A stretch of DNA of 64,000 nucleotides from Isoetes taiwanensis (GCA_021234155.1 JAJEKV010000062.1:4407025-4471024); one strand, 5' to 3'. Positions 33,615 through 44,722 are shown, counted from the stretch's first letter. Numbers and translations are program-made. Notes: a model not told the origin generated them from the letters alone.

Positions 33615-35224
33615 TGTGACGCTCCCTGAATATATACGACCCCCGGCCGTATACATACGGGGACTTTCCCCTCCCATGGCAACCAACTTGCCATGAGCAG
33701 GGCCCTCCGTCTGACCCGGGCCATCTACGTAGAGATGCTCGGGTGAAGGACACGGAGGTGTCATTCGGCCCATGCCTTCGATGGGCTCCTACGTCGCGGA
33801 AGCATGGATACAAGGGTTAGCACACAGCATAAAACATATATAAATAACCACCACGAAGGGTGGCGCATCCATCCAAATAACAACGGCAAAGAATATGCAT
33901 CTAATTTAAGAAAACACCCCAAACCTCAGGTTCTACCCCGGCTCAGACTCCAGTGAGGATCGACTGACGGCTGGGCCTCAAGAGATCAGCAGACCGAGTC
34001 TTGGCATGGCGTTGGCTGGCATAGAACATCGGCTAGGGTTGTCCACTCCATCCGCCCCTCCTGTGCACACTTTGCAGATGGGTCGATTCACGCTATGGCT
34101 TCGCTATAGCCTTCCGGAGACGCAAACTCAAGGTATCACCCGTTTGAGTCTACTCCAGGGTTCATGACGCCCCGGTCCGATGAGGCAGGTCAGGGAAGCG
34201 TCCCCTTCCAGGATCACAGTGGTTCCGTGGGTGAGCTAGAGAATACGTGCCGCATCAGCGACCCCCGCATCCGTACCCAACTTACTCACCCTAAATCTAC
34301 TCAAAGTGCAAGATGCTCCATACGGATCACATCTCTACACCCAGGGAGTGTCAGACCCATACTCGGCCCTCTACGTGACCGGCTATCAGGCCTAGCCCAC
34401 TGTAGGAGTCTCAGGAGCCTTTTATGTTCGTGCAAGACCCCACCCCCACTTCACCACTGTGTCCCTTTTCTGGTGCTAAGCCGGACCATAGCGTCTACGA
34501 CCCGGTGGTCTCTTGCACACAGGCCGCATCTAATGGGAATATTACAGGGCTCTATCTAGGAGCATACTATCTTACTTGAGCTCAGAGGCCTCTACCCCCC
34601 CTTTAAACCCCTGTTTAATGGAAGCTACCGAAATACTTCATAGATACATCAACCAATTCCTTAACAGAGCACCATTCATAATTGAAATGTAATCCTACTT
34701 ACCAGAGAAGGGTTAATCTCAACAAAGGCAATCAGCAAAGAGAGTACTACAGTACTATCTTACAAAACACAAGCTAAACTACTACTAACCTGTGTTTCGG
34801 CCGGAACCGTTATCGTGAGGGGCTTCTATAGTGCTGCAACTGGGGTGGCAGCGTCAGCTAATGATTGTTCAGTGATTTGGTGAAGTCAGCAACAGTTCTT
34901 GGGCGCTCAACTGCTCCTTGGGCGCTCAGCTGGATCGATTAAGGTTGATATGGGGGTGGTGATCCACCTAATTGGATCCAATTAGCATTTACCATGCTGG
35001 CCAATCGAGTTTGGCCAGGTGGTGCCTTCCCAAACCATAATTAGCTTAATTATTATTAATTTCCTTAATCATAGGTTATTATCCTTAATGTTTTAATTAA
35101 CATAGCTAATTAAATCCCTTTTAGGTCAACCCCCTAGGTTACCATACCCCATGGTGGCGTATCTATACTGGGTGACGTGTCAATGTATTTATACATATAC
35201 CGTATAAATACTTGGAACGTCACA
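33615..35224 (-). repeat. 3' LTR of chromovirus B
   Basis: About 1.61 kb, from TGTGACGCTCCC to CTTGGAACGTCACA on the plus strand, repeated at 44723-46295. It has no coding content. Confidence 0.85.
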
Positions 35225-35240
35225 TTCTCCCCTTCTTAGA
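35225..35240 (-). other. Polypurine tract of chromovirus B
   Basis: Minus strand TCTAAGAAGGGGAGAA directly abuts the 3' LTR. It serves as the plus-strand DNA primer. Confidence 0.8.
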
Positions 35241-35844
35241 ATTAATGCTGTCCTCAGCATTAGGGTTAGATACATGTATAGGGTATGACATTATGAAGGA
35301 AGGTAATTCCTTATTTCAGAAGATAATATATTAAAACTTTAAAGTTGAAAACAGTTTAAGCACCGAGGTGCATTTCACATGATCATCATAGGCAAATAGT
35401 TCAAGGACCGAAGTCCAATATCAAAGTTAGAGTAACAACAAAATAAGACGTGTAGACAAAAGAAAACTGCAGAGTTCGGGCCATCAGCAACCCTCTAACA
35501 TGGGCAGGTGACGTACTGCTTACTGGCCTGCACATGTCAGTCTATCAGTATATATGCGTAGATTGTGGTTGAAGGGACCACCCCCTTATAATGATTAAAA
35601 AACAACTTTATCTACCAGGGAACCTATCATGTCTATGGTTTGCAATTCACTGCGGCATAGGGAATGGTCAAGTTCCCATTATAGCCGAGATGAATGCGGC
35701 CTATTACTATATGCTTTGCAAGCAAGTCGTGGTCAGGTCAACATTGACAGTACACCACGTCCTAGAGAACACAAGGTGATCTCATCATCGGTAACTATTA
35801 TTATTTAGGATGCATCTACCCCTCTAAGGCGCTACCCTTGGCAA

Positions 35845-38627
35845 TCAAGCTTCCAAGCTTACCGCCGGCTGCGGGTTGATAGCATCGTTGATGGTGCGGC
35901 CTTGAGATTTCCGCATGAAGTCCGGATAATGCTTGTCAAGGTCTATCTTCATGACCCAAGTAGCATCCTCAACTGGTAAGTGCTTCCACTTAACCAAATA
36001 TTGCAACATTTGAGTCCTTCTGGTTTGTTTATAAGCTCGATCAAGAAGAGCTTCAGGCACTATTTCCAGCTGCTCCTCTGTCATTTCGAGGAGAGTTGGG
36101 GTGTCCAAAACCTCCTCTGGATCAGGGGTGTGTTGTTTCAGAAGACTCACGTGAAAGACCTTGTGGATCTTCAAGCGGGGCAGCAAATTCAAGCGATATG
36201 CCTGCTCTCCAACACGCTCAATAATTTTGAACGGTCCAGCCCATCTGGGTGCCAACTTCTTGCAGTTGCCAATCTTAAGCTTGGCTTGCTTTACCTTAAT
36301 CTTAAGCCAAACGGATTCACCCACCTGGAAAGCGTGTGGGGTTCTGTGTTTATCGGCTACACTCTTCTGACGACTGCGTGCAGCTAATAAGTAACCACGG
36401 ACTTCTTCGACCAGAGCTTGCATCTCCAAGAGGAGTTGTTGAGAAACCTCCACCTTAGAAACGGGGTTATGCCATGTGTCTGGAGTAAGACATTGATAAC
36501 CATAATTTATCATGAAGGGAGACATTCTGGAAGACTCCTGTTTCATGCTGTTATAGGCAAACTCGACTAGATAGATATAATCAGCCCATTGTGATTGCTT
36601 ACTCCACACATAACTTCGTAGCATGTCCTCTATAATGCGATTGGTACGTTCTGTCTGACCATCTGTTTGAGGATGATATGCTGTACTCATAGCAAGCTTG
36701 GTTTGAATGGTGGCAAAGAAATCTTTCCAGAATGCACTTACGAATTTGGGATCCCTATCCGATATAATAACTCGTGGCATTCCGTGTAATCTGAAGATCT
36801 CCTTGGCAAATAGCAGAGCAGTATCAAAGGCTGTATCTGTGGTACGACATGGCAAGAAATGAGCCATTTTCGACAATTTGTCGACCACTACCATTAAGGC
36901 ATCATATCCACGGAGAGTACGTGGAAGGCCCACGATGAAATCCATGGTTATCACTTCCCATTTGGCGTTGGGCACATCCAGAGGTTGCAACTCGCCTGGA
37001 ATCCTTAACTGCTCAGCTTTGGTTTGCTGACACACCTGACACTGCTTAATGTACCTGCAATGTCCTTTTTCATAGAAGGCCAGAAATAGCTGGAGCGAAT
37101 CTTAAAGTAGGTTTTCATAAACCCCGCATGTCCAGCTATAGGGCTGTTGTGTGTGTCGTGGAGGATTAGCTTACGCACTCCCGAAGTCTCAGGTACACAC
37201 AACTTATCCCTGTGATATAATAAGTTGCCCTCTTTCTTATACGCACGAAAGGCTTCGCGCTCCTTATCCGTGCGAGCTTCCTTAGCCAAACTATCCCAAA
37301 CGTCACAGAACTCCGGATCCGTGGCCAAGGTCTGCTCTATCTGTTTGCCAAACTCACTGGTGAGTGTAGAAATGGCATTACAATGGGTTCGGGTCACCAA
37401 GGGATGGCGTGACAACGCATCCGCAACCACATTGTGCTTGCCAGGCTTATACATAATCTCAAAATCATATTCCTCCAGAAATTCCATCCATCGTCTCTGA
37501 CGGAGGTTGAGATTCGGCTGGGTGGATAAATAACGGAGGCTTTGATGATCCGTATCCAACTGGAATCTTCTACCAAGAAGGTAGTGTCTCCATATCCGCA
37601 GGGCATGGACGACGGCTAACAATTCCTGATCATGGGTAGGGTATCGCTGCTCTGTCTCGTTCATTTTCTTGGAATCATAGGCAATAACCCTCCCCTCCTA
37701 CATTAAGACTCCACCAGTGGCAATCTTACTGGCATCCGTTGCCACTAGTTTATCCTTCTCAGGATCAGGCAATGTGAGAACTGGTGCTGACGTTAAGGCA
37801 TCCTTAAGCTGCTGGAAACTTTCCTGAACCTTTGCTTTCCAGTGCTCCATCCAATCTTTCACCTTCTCATGCTTTGTAAGATTTGTAAGAGGTGCTGCAA
37901 TCTTTGCAAAATCCTTTACAAATTTCCGATAATATCCTGCTAATCCCAAGAAACTTCGGACCTCGGAAACATTTCCTGGAATAGGCCATTCCCTTACGGC
38001 CTCTATCTTTGCTGGATCTGTAGCAATTCCCTCTGCCGAAATGACATGGCCTAAATAATCGACCCTCGGATGGCAAACTTGCACTTAGAGAACTTGGCAT
38101 AGAGCTGATGACGCCTTAGCTTTTGTAGGGCCAATCTAAGATGCTTCTCATGCTCCTCTAGGGTCTTACTGTAGATGAGAATGTCGTCAAAGAAAATAAC
38201 AACAAAATCATCCAAGTATTGTCGGAAAACATCATTCATCAATCGCATGAAAGTTGCAGGGGCATTAGTTAATCCAAAGGGCATGACGGTAAACTCATAG
38301 TGCCCATATCTAGTGCGAAAAGCAGATTTATGGATATCTTCCTCTTTAATCCTTATCTGATGGTACCCGGAGCGTAGATCAATCTTTGAGAAGTATTTGG
38401 CCCCTTGCAACTGGTCCATTAGATCATCCGCTCTAGGCAAGGCATAGCGATTCTTGATGGTATGCTTGTTGAGTTGCCGATAATCAATACACATCCTCAA
38501 GGAGCCGTCCTTTTTCTTAACAAAAAGAATAGGAGCGCCAACACTACCATCATGCCTAAGGATTTAGCCCTCGCCCGCAGGATTCAAGGGGAGCGTCCTT
38601 AGCATATTCTGCTGAGTTTCCGCATTG
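35845..38627 (-). pseudogene. Chromovirus pol: RT, RNase H, integrase, chromodomain
   Basis: RT (38550-37700): [48 protein letters not shown] and the active site [10 protein letters not shown], then [11 protein letters not shown] and [16 protein letters not shown]. RNase H follows: [15 protein letters not shown], a TAG stop (about 37695, where CAG is expected), then NETEQRYPTHDQELLAVVHA and DALSRHP. The integrase has a HHCC finger (HDTHNSPIAGHAGF, then CQVCQQTKAEQL after a frameshift near 37040). Its DDE core shows ITMDFIVGLP, ISDRDPKF and DGQTERTNR. The C-terminus has a chromodomain, MLQYLVKWKHLPVEDATWV (about 35980-35920). Frame changes also lie near 38060. Upstream of about 38627 homology stops abruptly at the border of an inverted block. 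Confidence 0.9.
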
Positions 38628-38803
38628 TAAATATTTTTTTTTGAGATTTAATAAAAACTTTTTGTTTTGTATTAAGAACCTTTTATTTTGTGTTAAATAT
38701 GAAATTGCTGATGTCAGCATAATAAAAAGGGTTAAAAAGGATTTCCAAAGTTCATTTCAATTGTTCTATCTGTTTTTCTTGCTTCCTCCTCCCTTCTAGC
38801 GCC

Positions 38804-40204
38804 ATGGCAGCCACCGACCTTCTCGCATGGTATCAAGACGGAGAGCATTGGGATCCGCAAGTGCCCTTTGATCTGTTGCGGCCCTTGCTATGCCAGCGCC
38901 TAGACCTCATCGCTAATATGCAGCGGCACCCAGATTATGCCGGGTTCTTAGACTTCTACATGGAGGAGATGTTTCCTTTGTGTATCCCTCTTGGGGATCC
39001 TCCCCAATTGTATCTAGAGCGGGAGGTAGTCCGGGATATGTTAGGGGGCGACACCCATGCGTATGATGTGCTAAAAGGAAAGCTCAGATGGGGCAAACAC
39101 CTGCCCGTTGTGCAGCATCAGGGGCGACAATATCTTGAGGTTGCCTTCGCCCTAGCCATCCTCATGGATCAATACGTTGAGGATGAAACTTTGCCTGTAG
39201 AGAAAGGCAAACTCCCTGAATCTCCCGAGGAGGGAGATGATGAGCATATAGGTATGGGCGACTTCGCCTGTTGGAAGCAATTAGCAGAGGAGATGCCACC
39301 ACGCCGGGAACAAGCTGCACGCTTGTCAGGGCTGGACGCCCTTCCAGTTGTGTATCACCAAGGGCAAGAATATCTTCTCTTGGATGATATCATCTGGACC
39401 TATCACATGGTGGCCGGGTTTAAGTGCCGGCGTAAGGACCATGTGCTCTATGAGCTAGCGGAGTACTGTATGGATGATTTCATCGACTTCGCTCCTATTG
39501 AGCTTCCCCCGGAGGTGCAGCAGTTACTCCAGTTCCGCCAGGACACCATAGAGTCGGCTGAGACTTTGCTACGGCTTCGGGAACTGGTGATGCAGGATCC
39601 GGCCTCTCAGCCCTCACCGGATGCCTTTACAGCTATGGGACCTCATGTTCCCAACATTAATATGGTCGAGGTTCCCTCCGATTCGGATGAGGAGGGAGAG
39701 GATCTATACCATAACCCTGCTCACTTGAAGGAAGAGCAGCAAGAGCTCAAGGAAGAAGAAGTCCCTATGGACTTGGACAAGGAGGTGGCTACGTCAGAGA
39801 CCCCGCAAGGGAAGGTATTGAGAAACCACCTTACCCGGTTTTTCTTATCAGCTTTTCGACAGGGGCAAGTTCTTTTCATAGCCCGAGACTTAGGGCCGGA
39901 GGCCGAAGCTTCATGGTGGACCCTCCGTGCTCTTTCCACATTGGCCGGGCACAAAAAGCTTCCCTATCGTACGTTTACCTATGTACTCGTACGACGAGAT
40001 CTTGCCCTGACAGCCTTGGGCCAAGATATTGCACCCTGGATGAGCATGAAGTTCCTTACGGCAGCCCCATTGGCTGTTGCTTATCCGCCAGAGGTTGCTT
40101 CCATTGCGGCTGCCACAGTAGACCCAGGGGTGACTCTGCTACGACACCGACCGCCGCCACCACCTCCTCGGTCTACGAATAAAGAGGAAGGACCTAGCTC
40201 TTAA
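38804..40204 (+). CDS. Unknown 466-codon ORF inside chromovirus B
   Basis: An intact frame starts at an ATG in ideal context (GCCATGG) and ends at TAA. The protein is acidic. It has aromatic-rich blocks (DLLAWYQDGEHWDPQVPFDL at the N-terminus), two VVxHQGQ-like repeats (PVVQHQGRQYLEVA and PVVYHQGQEYLLLD, about residues 101-114 and 184-197), an acidic linker around residues 285-325, a second folded-looking block (SAFRQGQVLFIARDLGPEAE) and a proline-rich end. The HQGxxYL repeats suggest an internal duplication. I recognise no family. It reads opposite to B's pol. Flipping 38628-42944 would place it between the H3 ORF and gag, in B's sense, as an extra retrotransposon gene. It is much better preserved than its neighbours. 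Confidence 0.6.
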   Translation: MAATDLLAWYQDGEHWDPQVPFDLLRPLLCQRLDLIANMQRHPDYAGFLDFYMEEMFPLCIPLGDPPQLYLEREVVRDMLGGDTHAYDVLKGKLRWGKHLPVVQHQGRQYLEVAFALAILMDQYVEDETLPVEKGKLPESPEEGDDEHIGMGDFACWKQLAEEMPPRREQAARLSGLDALPVVYHQGQEYLLLDDIIWTYHMVAGFKCRRKDHVLYELAEYCMDDFIDFAPIELPPEVQQLLQFRQDTIESAETLLRLRELVMQDPASQPSPDAFTAMGPHVPNINMVEVPSDSDEEGEDLYHNPAHLKEEQQELKEEEVPMDLDKEVATSETPQGKVLRNHLTRFFLSAFRQGQVLFIARDLGPEAEASWWTLRALSTLAGHKKLPYRTFTYVLVRRDLALTALGQDIAPWMSMKFLTAAPLAVAYPPEVASIAAATVDPGVTLLRHRPPPPPPRSTNKEEGPSS

Positions 40205-40412
40205 ATAATTGTAAATTACGCACTCTGTATTGCGTATAGATGTAAAGTTGGTTTGGCATTAGTAATGATATACCATCTTCTTATCAATTGTGACTATTGT
40301 ATCAATGAATACAATTGAAATTGTCTCCTCCATGATGCGTTCTTCTATCTATTGGAATTTAGGGTATAACGAAATTGTTCAATGTTCTATATTCATTTCT
40401 ATTGTCTTGCAG

Positions 40413-40826
40413 AAGAGACACTTGAAGAATATGAAGAGAGAATCACCGATCTGATAAGGAGGGATGATCCAGGGCCGCCTGACCAGGACTATGGTCAAAG
40501 GTATGGAGAGTACCCGGAATGGGACGAAGGTTACGAGATGGAACCCGCGCCACCAGGGAAGCCCTATGATCCAGCCAAAGGGATGGAGATAGTTAACATT
40601 CTCAGGGAACGAGCCTACGAGGACCTGAAGCAAACTCTTCGCCGCACCTGGGACTATTGGGACATGTCCAGGCACGAAGCTTTCAAGGATGCCAAAGACC
40701 ACCTGTGGCAAATCTTCTATGCATTAAGGAGGCTTTTCAATCTCCTTATTATTAGCCCAACACTGGATTACCAATCTGTAATAGTGCAGGCATGGGCACG
40801 TTACAAGCTCGTTAGAGCTGTACGTG
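40413..40826 (+). CDS. Exon-like segment downstream of the 466-codon ORF
   Basis: An open segment preceded by a pyrimidine tract and CAG (TTGTCTTGCAG|AAGAG). It begins ETLEEYEERITDLIRR and has an aromatic/acidic block (YGQRYGEYPEWDEGYEMEP) and an amphipathic region (ILRERAYEDLKQTLRRTWDY). It ends near a GTACGT donor-like site. Coding potential drops sharply on both sides into T-rich DNA. It may be an exon joined to the 466-codon ORF or to gag, or the N-terminal part of a Gag-type protein. Confidence 0.4.
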
Positions 40827-41106
40827 AAAGTGTTCACTACTCAATCTTGTACCCATTTGCAGTTTTGTTTTTTTATTATGCTGTATGCGAGTTCAACTTC
40901 AAGTCTCCGCTATATCATGTTTGTCCTTGTATCATACTCTTGTATCAACTTTTGGCAGTACTAAGGTGTGGAACTTTAATAAGAATAACAGTTTTCTCTT
41001 GTAATAAGAATCTTTGCCATTATGTTTTTTTTTTTCACTCTTTCTCTATCCTATCCGGAATGATAATTTTATGAGATTTTATGTACTATAATTCTGCTCA
41101 TACTTT

Positions 41107-42158
41107 TATATGCTCGATTTAGACGGTGCACGCAACGCCGCCTGGCAGACGCCCTCAAATGCCAGTAGATTAACACCTGAACAGGAACTTATGCTAATGA
41201 AGAGGCAATTAGACGAATTGCAAGCGTATATGTTGCATGCCAATCCACCCCAGCATATACAAGAGGACGGACCGGAGTTACCTCCGCCACCGCCAAGTCC
41301 ACCTACACAGCAGCCATTTCCACCTGAAACCAGCCCCAGACTGCGAGTAGGGGACCTCGTTCTAAACGTCGTCGGAGTTCCTCTAGGGACAGCGCCACCT
41401 CATCATAATCAGCCACTTCCGTGTCTTCGGAGTCGTCGGTATCAGCTGGTGACCATGCAAAGCGCCGGGATAAGGAATACCGCAAGACGGTTGATACCGC
41501 CATAACGAGTATATGGAAGAATAGAAAACTGGCCCAATTTGATGGGAAATCTAGAGGCGGACTGAATGCAGAGTCCTGGCTGGACGAAATGAAAGAATTT
41601 GGGAAATCCTATGGCATGACAAAAAAGGATACAGGAAAGGTTGCCACCACGAACCTTACAGGAGCTGCCCGTATTTGGTGGAAGGGCTATGCTAGAGCCA
41701 AGCATCTGGATAGAAGCAAGTGCAAGTTCAAAAAGTTTGCAAAAGCTTTTAAGTCGCATTATGTGCCTCGTGCGCACAAATGCCAACAAATTCAGACCTT
41801 CTATAGGTTAGAGCAGAAGGGTATGTCTGTTCTCAAGCTTACACCGATGAATTTATACCGAGGTCAGATGTACCGTGTATGAATGAAAAGAGAGCAAAGG
41901 GAGGGCTATATTGAAGGGTTGGCCCCATCAATCAAACGGATGGTTAAGGCCATAGACCAAATCAGTTCTATGGAGGCCGAGGCTAAAGCATTGAGCCTCG
42001 AGGAGGACATACCAAAGAACCAAAGATCCGCGCCCCGCCCCTTACCGCAGCCACAACCGTCCACACCTTACAAACCCCGCCGCCAAGTCCGGGGTCCTCT
42101 CAAAAGAGAACTCTTATGGCGCCAGAAAAGAAAGTCACCTTCAAAGACGGGCCGATAA
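41107..42158 (+). pseudogene. Ty3/gypsy gag, inverted relative to pol
   Basis: The N-terminal part reads TPEQELMLMKRQLDELQAYM followed by proline-rich and RRRSSS-type basic stretches. The Retrotrans_gag core has AQFDGKS, AESWLDEMKEF, NLTGAARIWWKGYARAKH and KKFAKAFKSHYVPRAHK. The C-terminal part has REQREGYIEGLAPSIKRMV. A frameshift near 41340, a TAA at 41406-41408 and a TGA at 41880 break it. Downstream, at 42220-42300, a cysteine-rich remnant may be the zinc knuckle. It lies on the plus strand while B's pol is on the minus strand. Confidence 0.75.
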
Positions 42159-42460
42159 GCGAAACAATGTCGGTAAGGAAGTTCAAAACCTCTTACGCCT
42201 ATTCCTAAAGAGGCCCGAGAACAGCTCCACAGAGATAAGGCATGCTGCATTGTATGCGCTCCCGCACTTTATGCAATTGTCCTTATGTCACGCAGACCGC
42301 CTACCCGACCATGGCCGACCTCGATTGGGATGACCTTTGAGTCAACACAACCTCGTCGAGGAGGAGGCTCCCGAAAGTACATTCACGGTCGCCTCATATC
42401 CTTTTGCGTAGCTATAGAAACCTAAAATGTCGAAAGTCACTGTCATTTTTCTACCATAGG

Positions 42461-42944
42461 TCAAGTAAACAGTAAGCCTTTTGTAATTCTTATGGATACG
42501 GGAAGTACACATAATTTTGCTTCTCCTAGAATGGCCCAGGTCTTACAGCTTGAAACATTGAGGTCCCGACCAAGGCCTGTCACTCTAGCCAGTGGTAAGA
42601 TCAGACATACTCATGGCCATCGCATCAATCTCAAGATGCAGTTGCCAGGTGCACCAGTTGCTTTGGGTGCCGAGTTGATGGATATTGGCAAATACGACCT
42701 CATTGTTGGTATGGAATTCTTGGCATCTGCAAAAGCCAACATAGACTGCAAGAAACGGGAAGTTACCTTCAACGCAACTAATGGAGCCCGCGTGACTATA
42801 AAAGGTGAACCATTCAACCCTATTATGCAGTCTATGTCCATCAGGCAGTTAGATAAAGCTTTACGCAAGGAAAAACTCCTCTGCGTCATTAGACTTGCCT
42901 CCATTGAGTCAGATGCTAAACAGAAGCAAGTAATCGATACCTGT
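42461..42944 (+). pseudogene. Retropepsin, inverted relative to pol
   Basis: KPFVILMDTGSTHNFASP contains the aspartic protease active site DTGS. It is followed by GHRINLKMQLPG, LMDIGKYDLIVGMEFLASA (the flap/hydrophobic region) and KKREVTF. Homology ends at about 42944, inside a segment reading KQKQVIDT, where reverse-strand histone H3 sequence begins. In intact elements RT follows the protease; here RT is about 4.3 kb away on the opposite strand. Confidence 0.8.
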
Positions 42945-44121
42945 GGATTGCGCAAAGATTGGCATCACCAAAAAGTGCCACTAAATAGGCCTCCGCAGCC
43001 TCTTGGAGTGCCAAAATGGCAAAAGTCTGGAAGCGGAGGTCGGTTTTGAACTCCTGGGCAATCTCCCGAACCAACCTCTGAAAGGGGAGCTTCCGTATCA
43101 GAAGTTGGGTTGACTTCTGAAACTTACGGATCTCCCGTAAGGCGACAGTGCCGGGTCGGTACCGATGGGGTTTCCTCTGTGGAGCAGGGTTGGGTCGCGG
43201 CCCCCTTTGTGCAGGTACAGTCTTAGCCCCAACAACGGGTCGGGAAGCATCCACCATCCCCCTCCGGACCGAGCTCGATTCTTCCCAAAAGCCCCGGCCT
43301 CTTTAGCTTTTTTTCCTTGTATTGACCGCCGGGACTTCCTGCCATGGACTTCTTCCGTGCTTAACGGTTCAGAAGCTCGCGTTGGGATTGGGCCCCCTCG
43401 CCCACTCCTGCATCCCCTTTCCATGCCTCTGGTCCGGCCGCTTCTGTCGCTCCCCTTCTCCTCTTTCTCCCTTTGGATCCGCTCCTGCTCTTCCCGAATT
43501 CCCCGAAGGCTCCGGGTCTTCTTCCAACTCCGCCTCAGATCGACGCTTACATCGCGGGCGGAGGAGCTCAAAGATGGTACCGATCGGGCCGCTGGGCCAT
43601 GTCAATTTGGATTGTTATTAGATCATCAATGCTGATATCAGGGATCTGCCCCCATATGAAGCTGCGGGAGTCTTCATCCCATCGGTATGGGGGAATCTCA
43701 ATCGCCCTGCCATCTATCACGGCGACTCCATCCCCGAGGTACCGGTACTCCCTGCCCCGAGCCGCCGTATCGGCTCATTCTATCTCCCTACGATCATCCT
43801 CCCCGCCAAGTTTCAAATGCGGCCGGCCTCATCCCTTATGTCCCCCTCCCTCGGTGTCCTTCACATTCTGAGGGTAAAACTTGATCAATCATGACCAAGT
43901 CGGTTGCTCTACCATGGTGTAGGGAATCATGAGGTTTACCCGGATCAGAATGGCCCGGAAGTGGTAAATGGGATAGGGAATCCTATCATTGTTCTCAAAT
44001 CGCTTACTAGCTCGCCTAGAAGTATATCAATCAAAGCGTGGTCTGTAGCCATATTCCGAGCGATCAAAGCCATAGATCCGGGCGAAAGTAATAGTGGGTC
44101 CCGAGCACTGGTGTTGGCCAT
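42945..44121 (-). CDS. Retrotransposon ORF1 with C-terminal histone H3 core
   Basis: Minus-strand coding starts at an ATG at 44121 ([20 protein letters not shown]), right after B's primer site. Coding-like sequence continues with frame changes and several TGA codons. One frame across about 43960-43570 reads [20 protein letters not shown] and [21 protein letters not shown] basic, Glu/Arg-rich linker follows (about 43580-43270). The last part is an uninterrupted histone H3 core: [45 protein letters not shown], then [15 protein letters not shown] and NLCAIH. This covers αN, α1, loop 1 and α2, with Lys56- and Lys79-equivalents, and L90 as in plant H3.3. The canonical N-tail (K4, K9 and K27 motifs) is replaced by a Pro/Arg-rich one. 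α3 and the C-terminus are cut off at the inversion border (42945). Loop 1 has no insertion, so it is not CENH3-like. Confidence 0.7.
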
Positions 44122-44708
44122 GGCTTATGGCACTAAGGTCCGGAAGAACAGTGCGGGGCGGAGCAAGGGAAGCCAGGAAGGCATAGGTTAGCGAGGAACA
44201 AGGGCTAAAAAAGTTTCGATCCGGCGGCGATGGCTAGGCGCCGGTTCAAGTAATTTAGCCAATCGAATAAAAAATTCAACGCCGCTAACATAAAATAATT
44301 ATATGGCGGAAATAAGATTGAAAACAAAACAATGGGAGTAAGTTACGGCATTATACGCTCCCCACCGACTAGGGGGGTCGACGAAAAAGGTTTAAAAAAA
44401 GATAAGAGAAGGACTTTCGGCCTTCCTTGACCATTTTCCTAGAATCCATCGCCCTAGGGTATTTGGGGTACCATCCAATGGAACCATTTTTCCTTCATTT
44501 AAACTACCTACAAAATTTTATAATTCTTCCAAACTTGGGGCCTCCAAATACCTCTAACTTCCTTAAAGCTACAATTTCTTACTTTAACCTAACACAAAAC
44601 CAAACATCAAAGAGGACTAACAACACCTTAACTTAGCCTCCTCCTAACTACCGAACTAACGAGAGTTAGTGTTTGCTTCAAGTGATTTCGCGGCAAATCA
44701 AAAATCAC

Positions 44709-44721
44709 GGCTCGATAACCA
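44709..44721 (-). other. Primer-binding site of chromovirus B (degenerate)
   Basis: Minus strand TGGTTATCGAGCC, next to the 5' LTR end, resembles TGGTATCAGAGCC, the initiator-Met tRNA site. Confidence 0.65.
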
Positions 44722-44722
44722 A

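Noticed and set aside
42916-43257. Ordinary host histone H3 gene or CENH3
   Set aside because: The N-tail lacks all canonical H3 tail motifs, the frame continues into retrotransposon ORF1, and the location is between a PBS and pol. Loop 1 has no CENH3-type insertion. A processed pseudogene is still possible and is noted as an alternative.
43165-43871. Plus-strand frames opposite the H3 ORF
   Set aside because: They mirror the minus-strand coding region; only the minus strand gives recognisable H3 and RT-oriented context.
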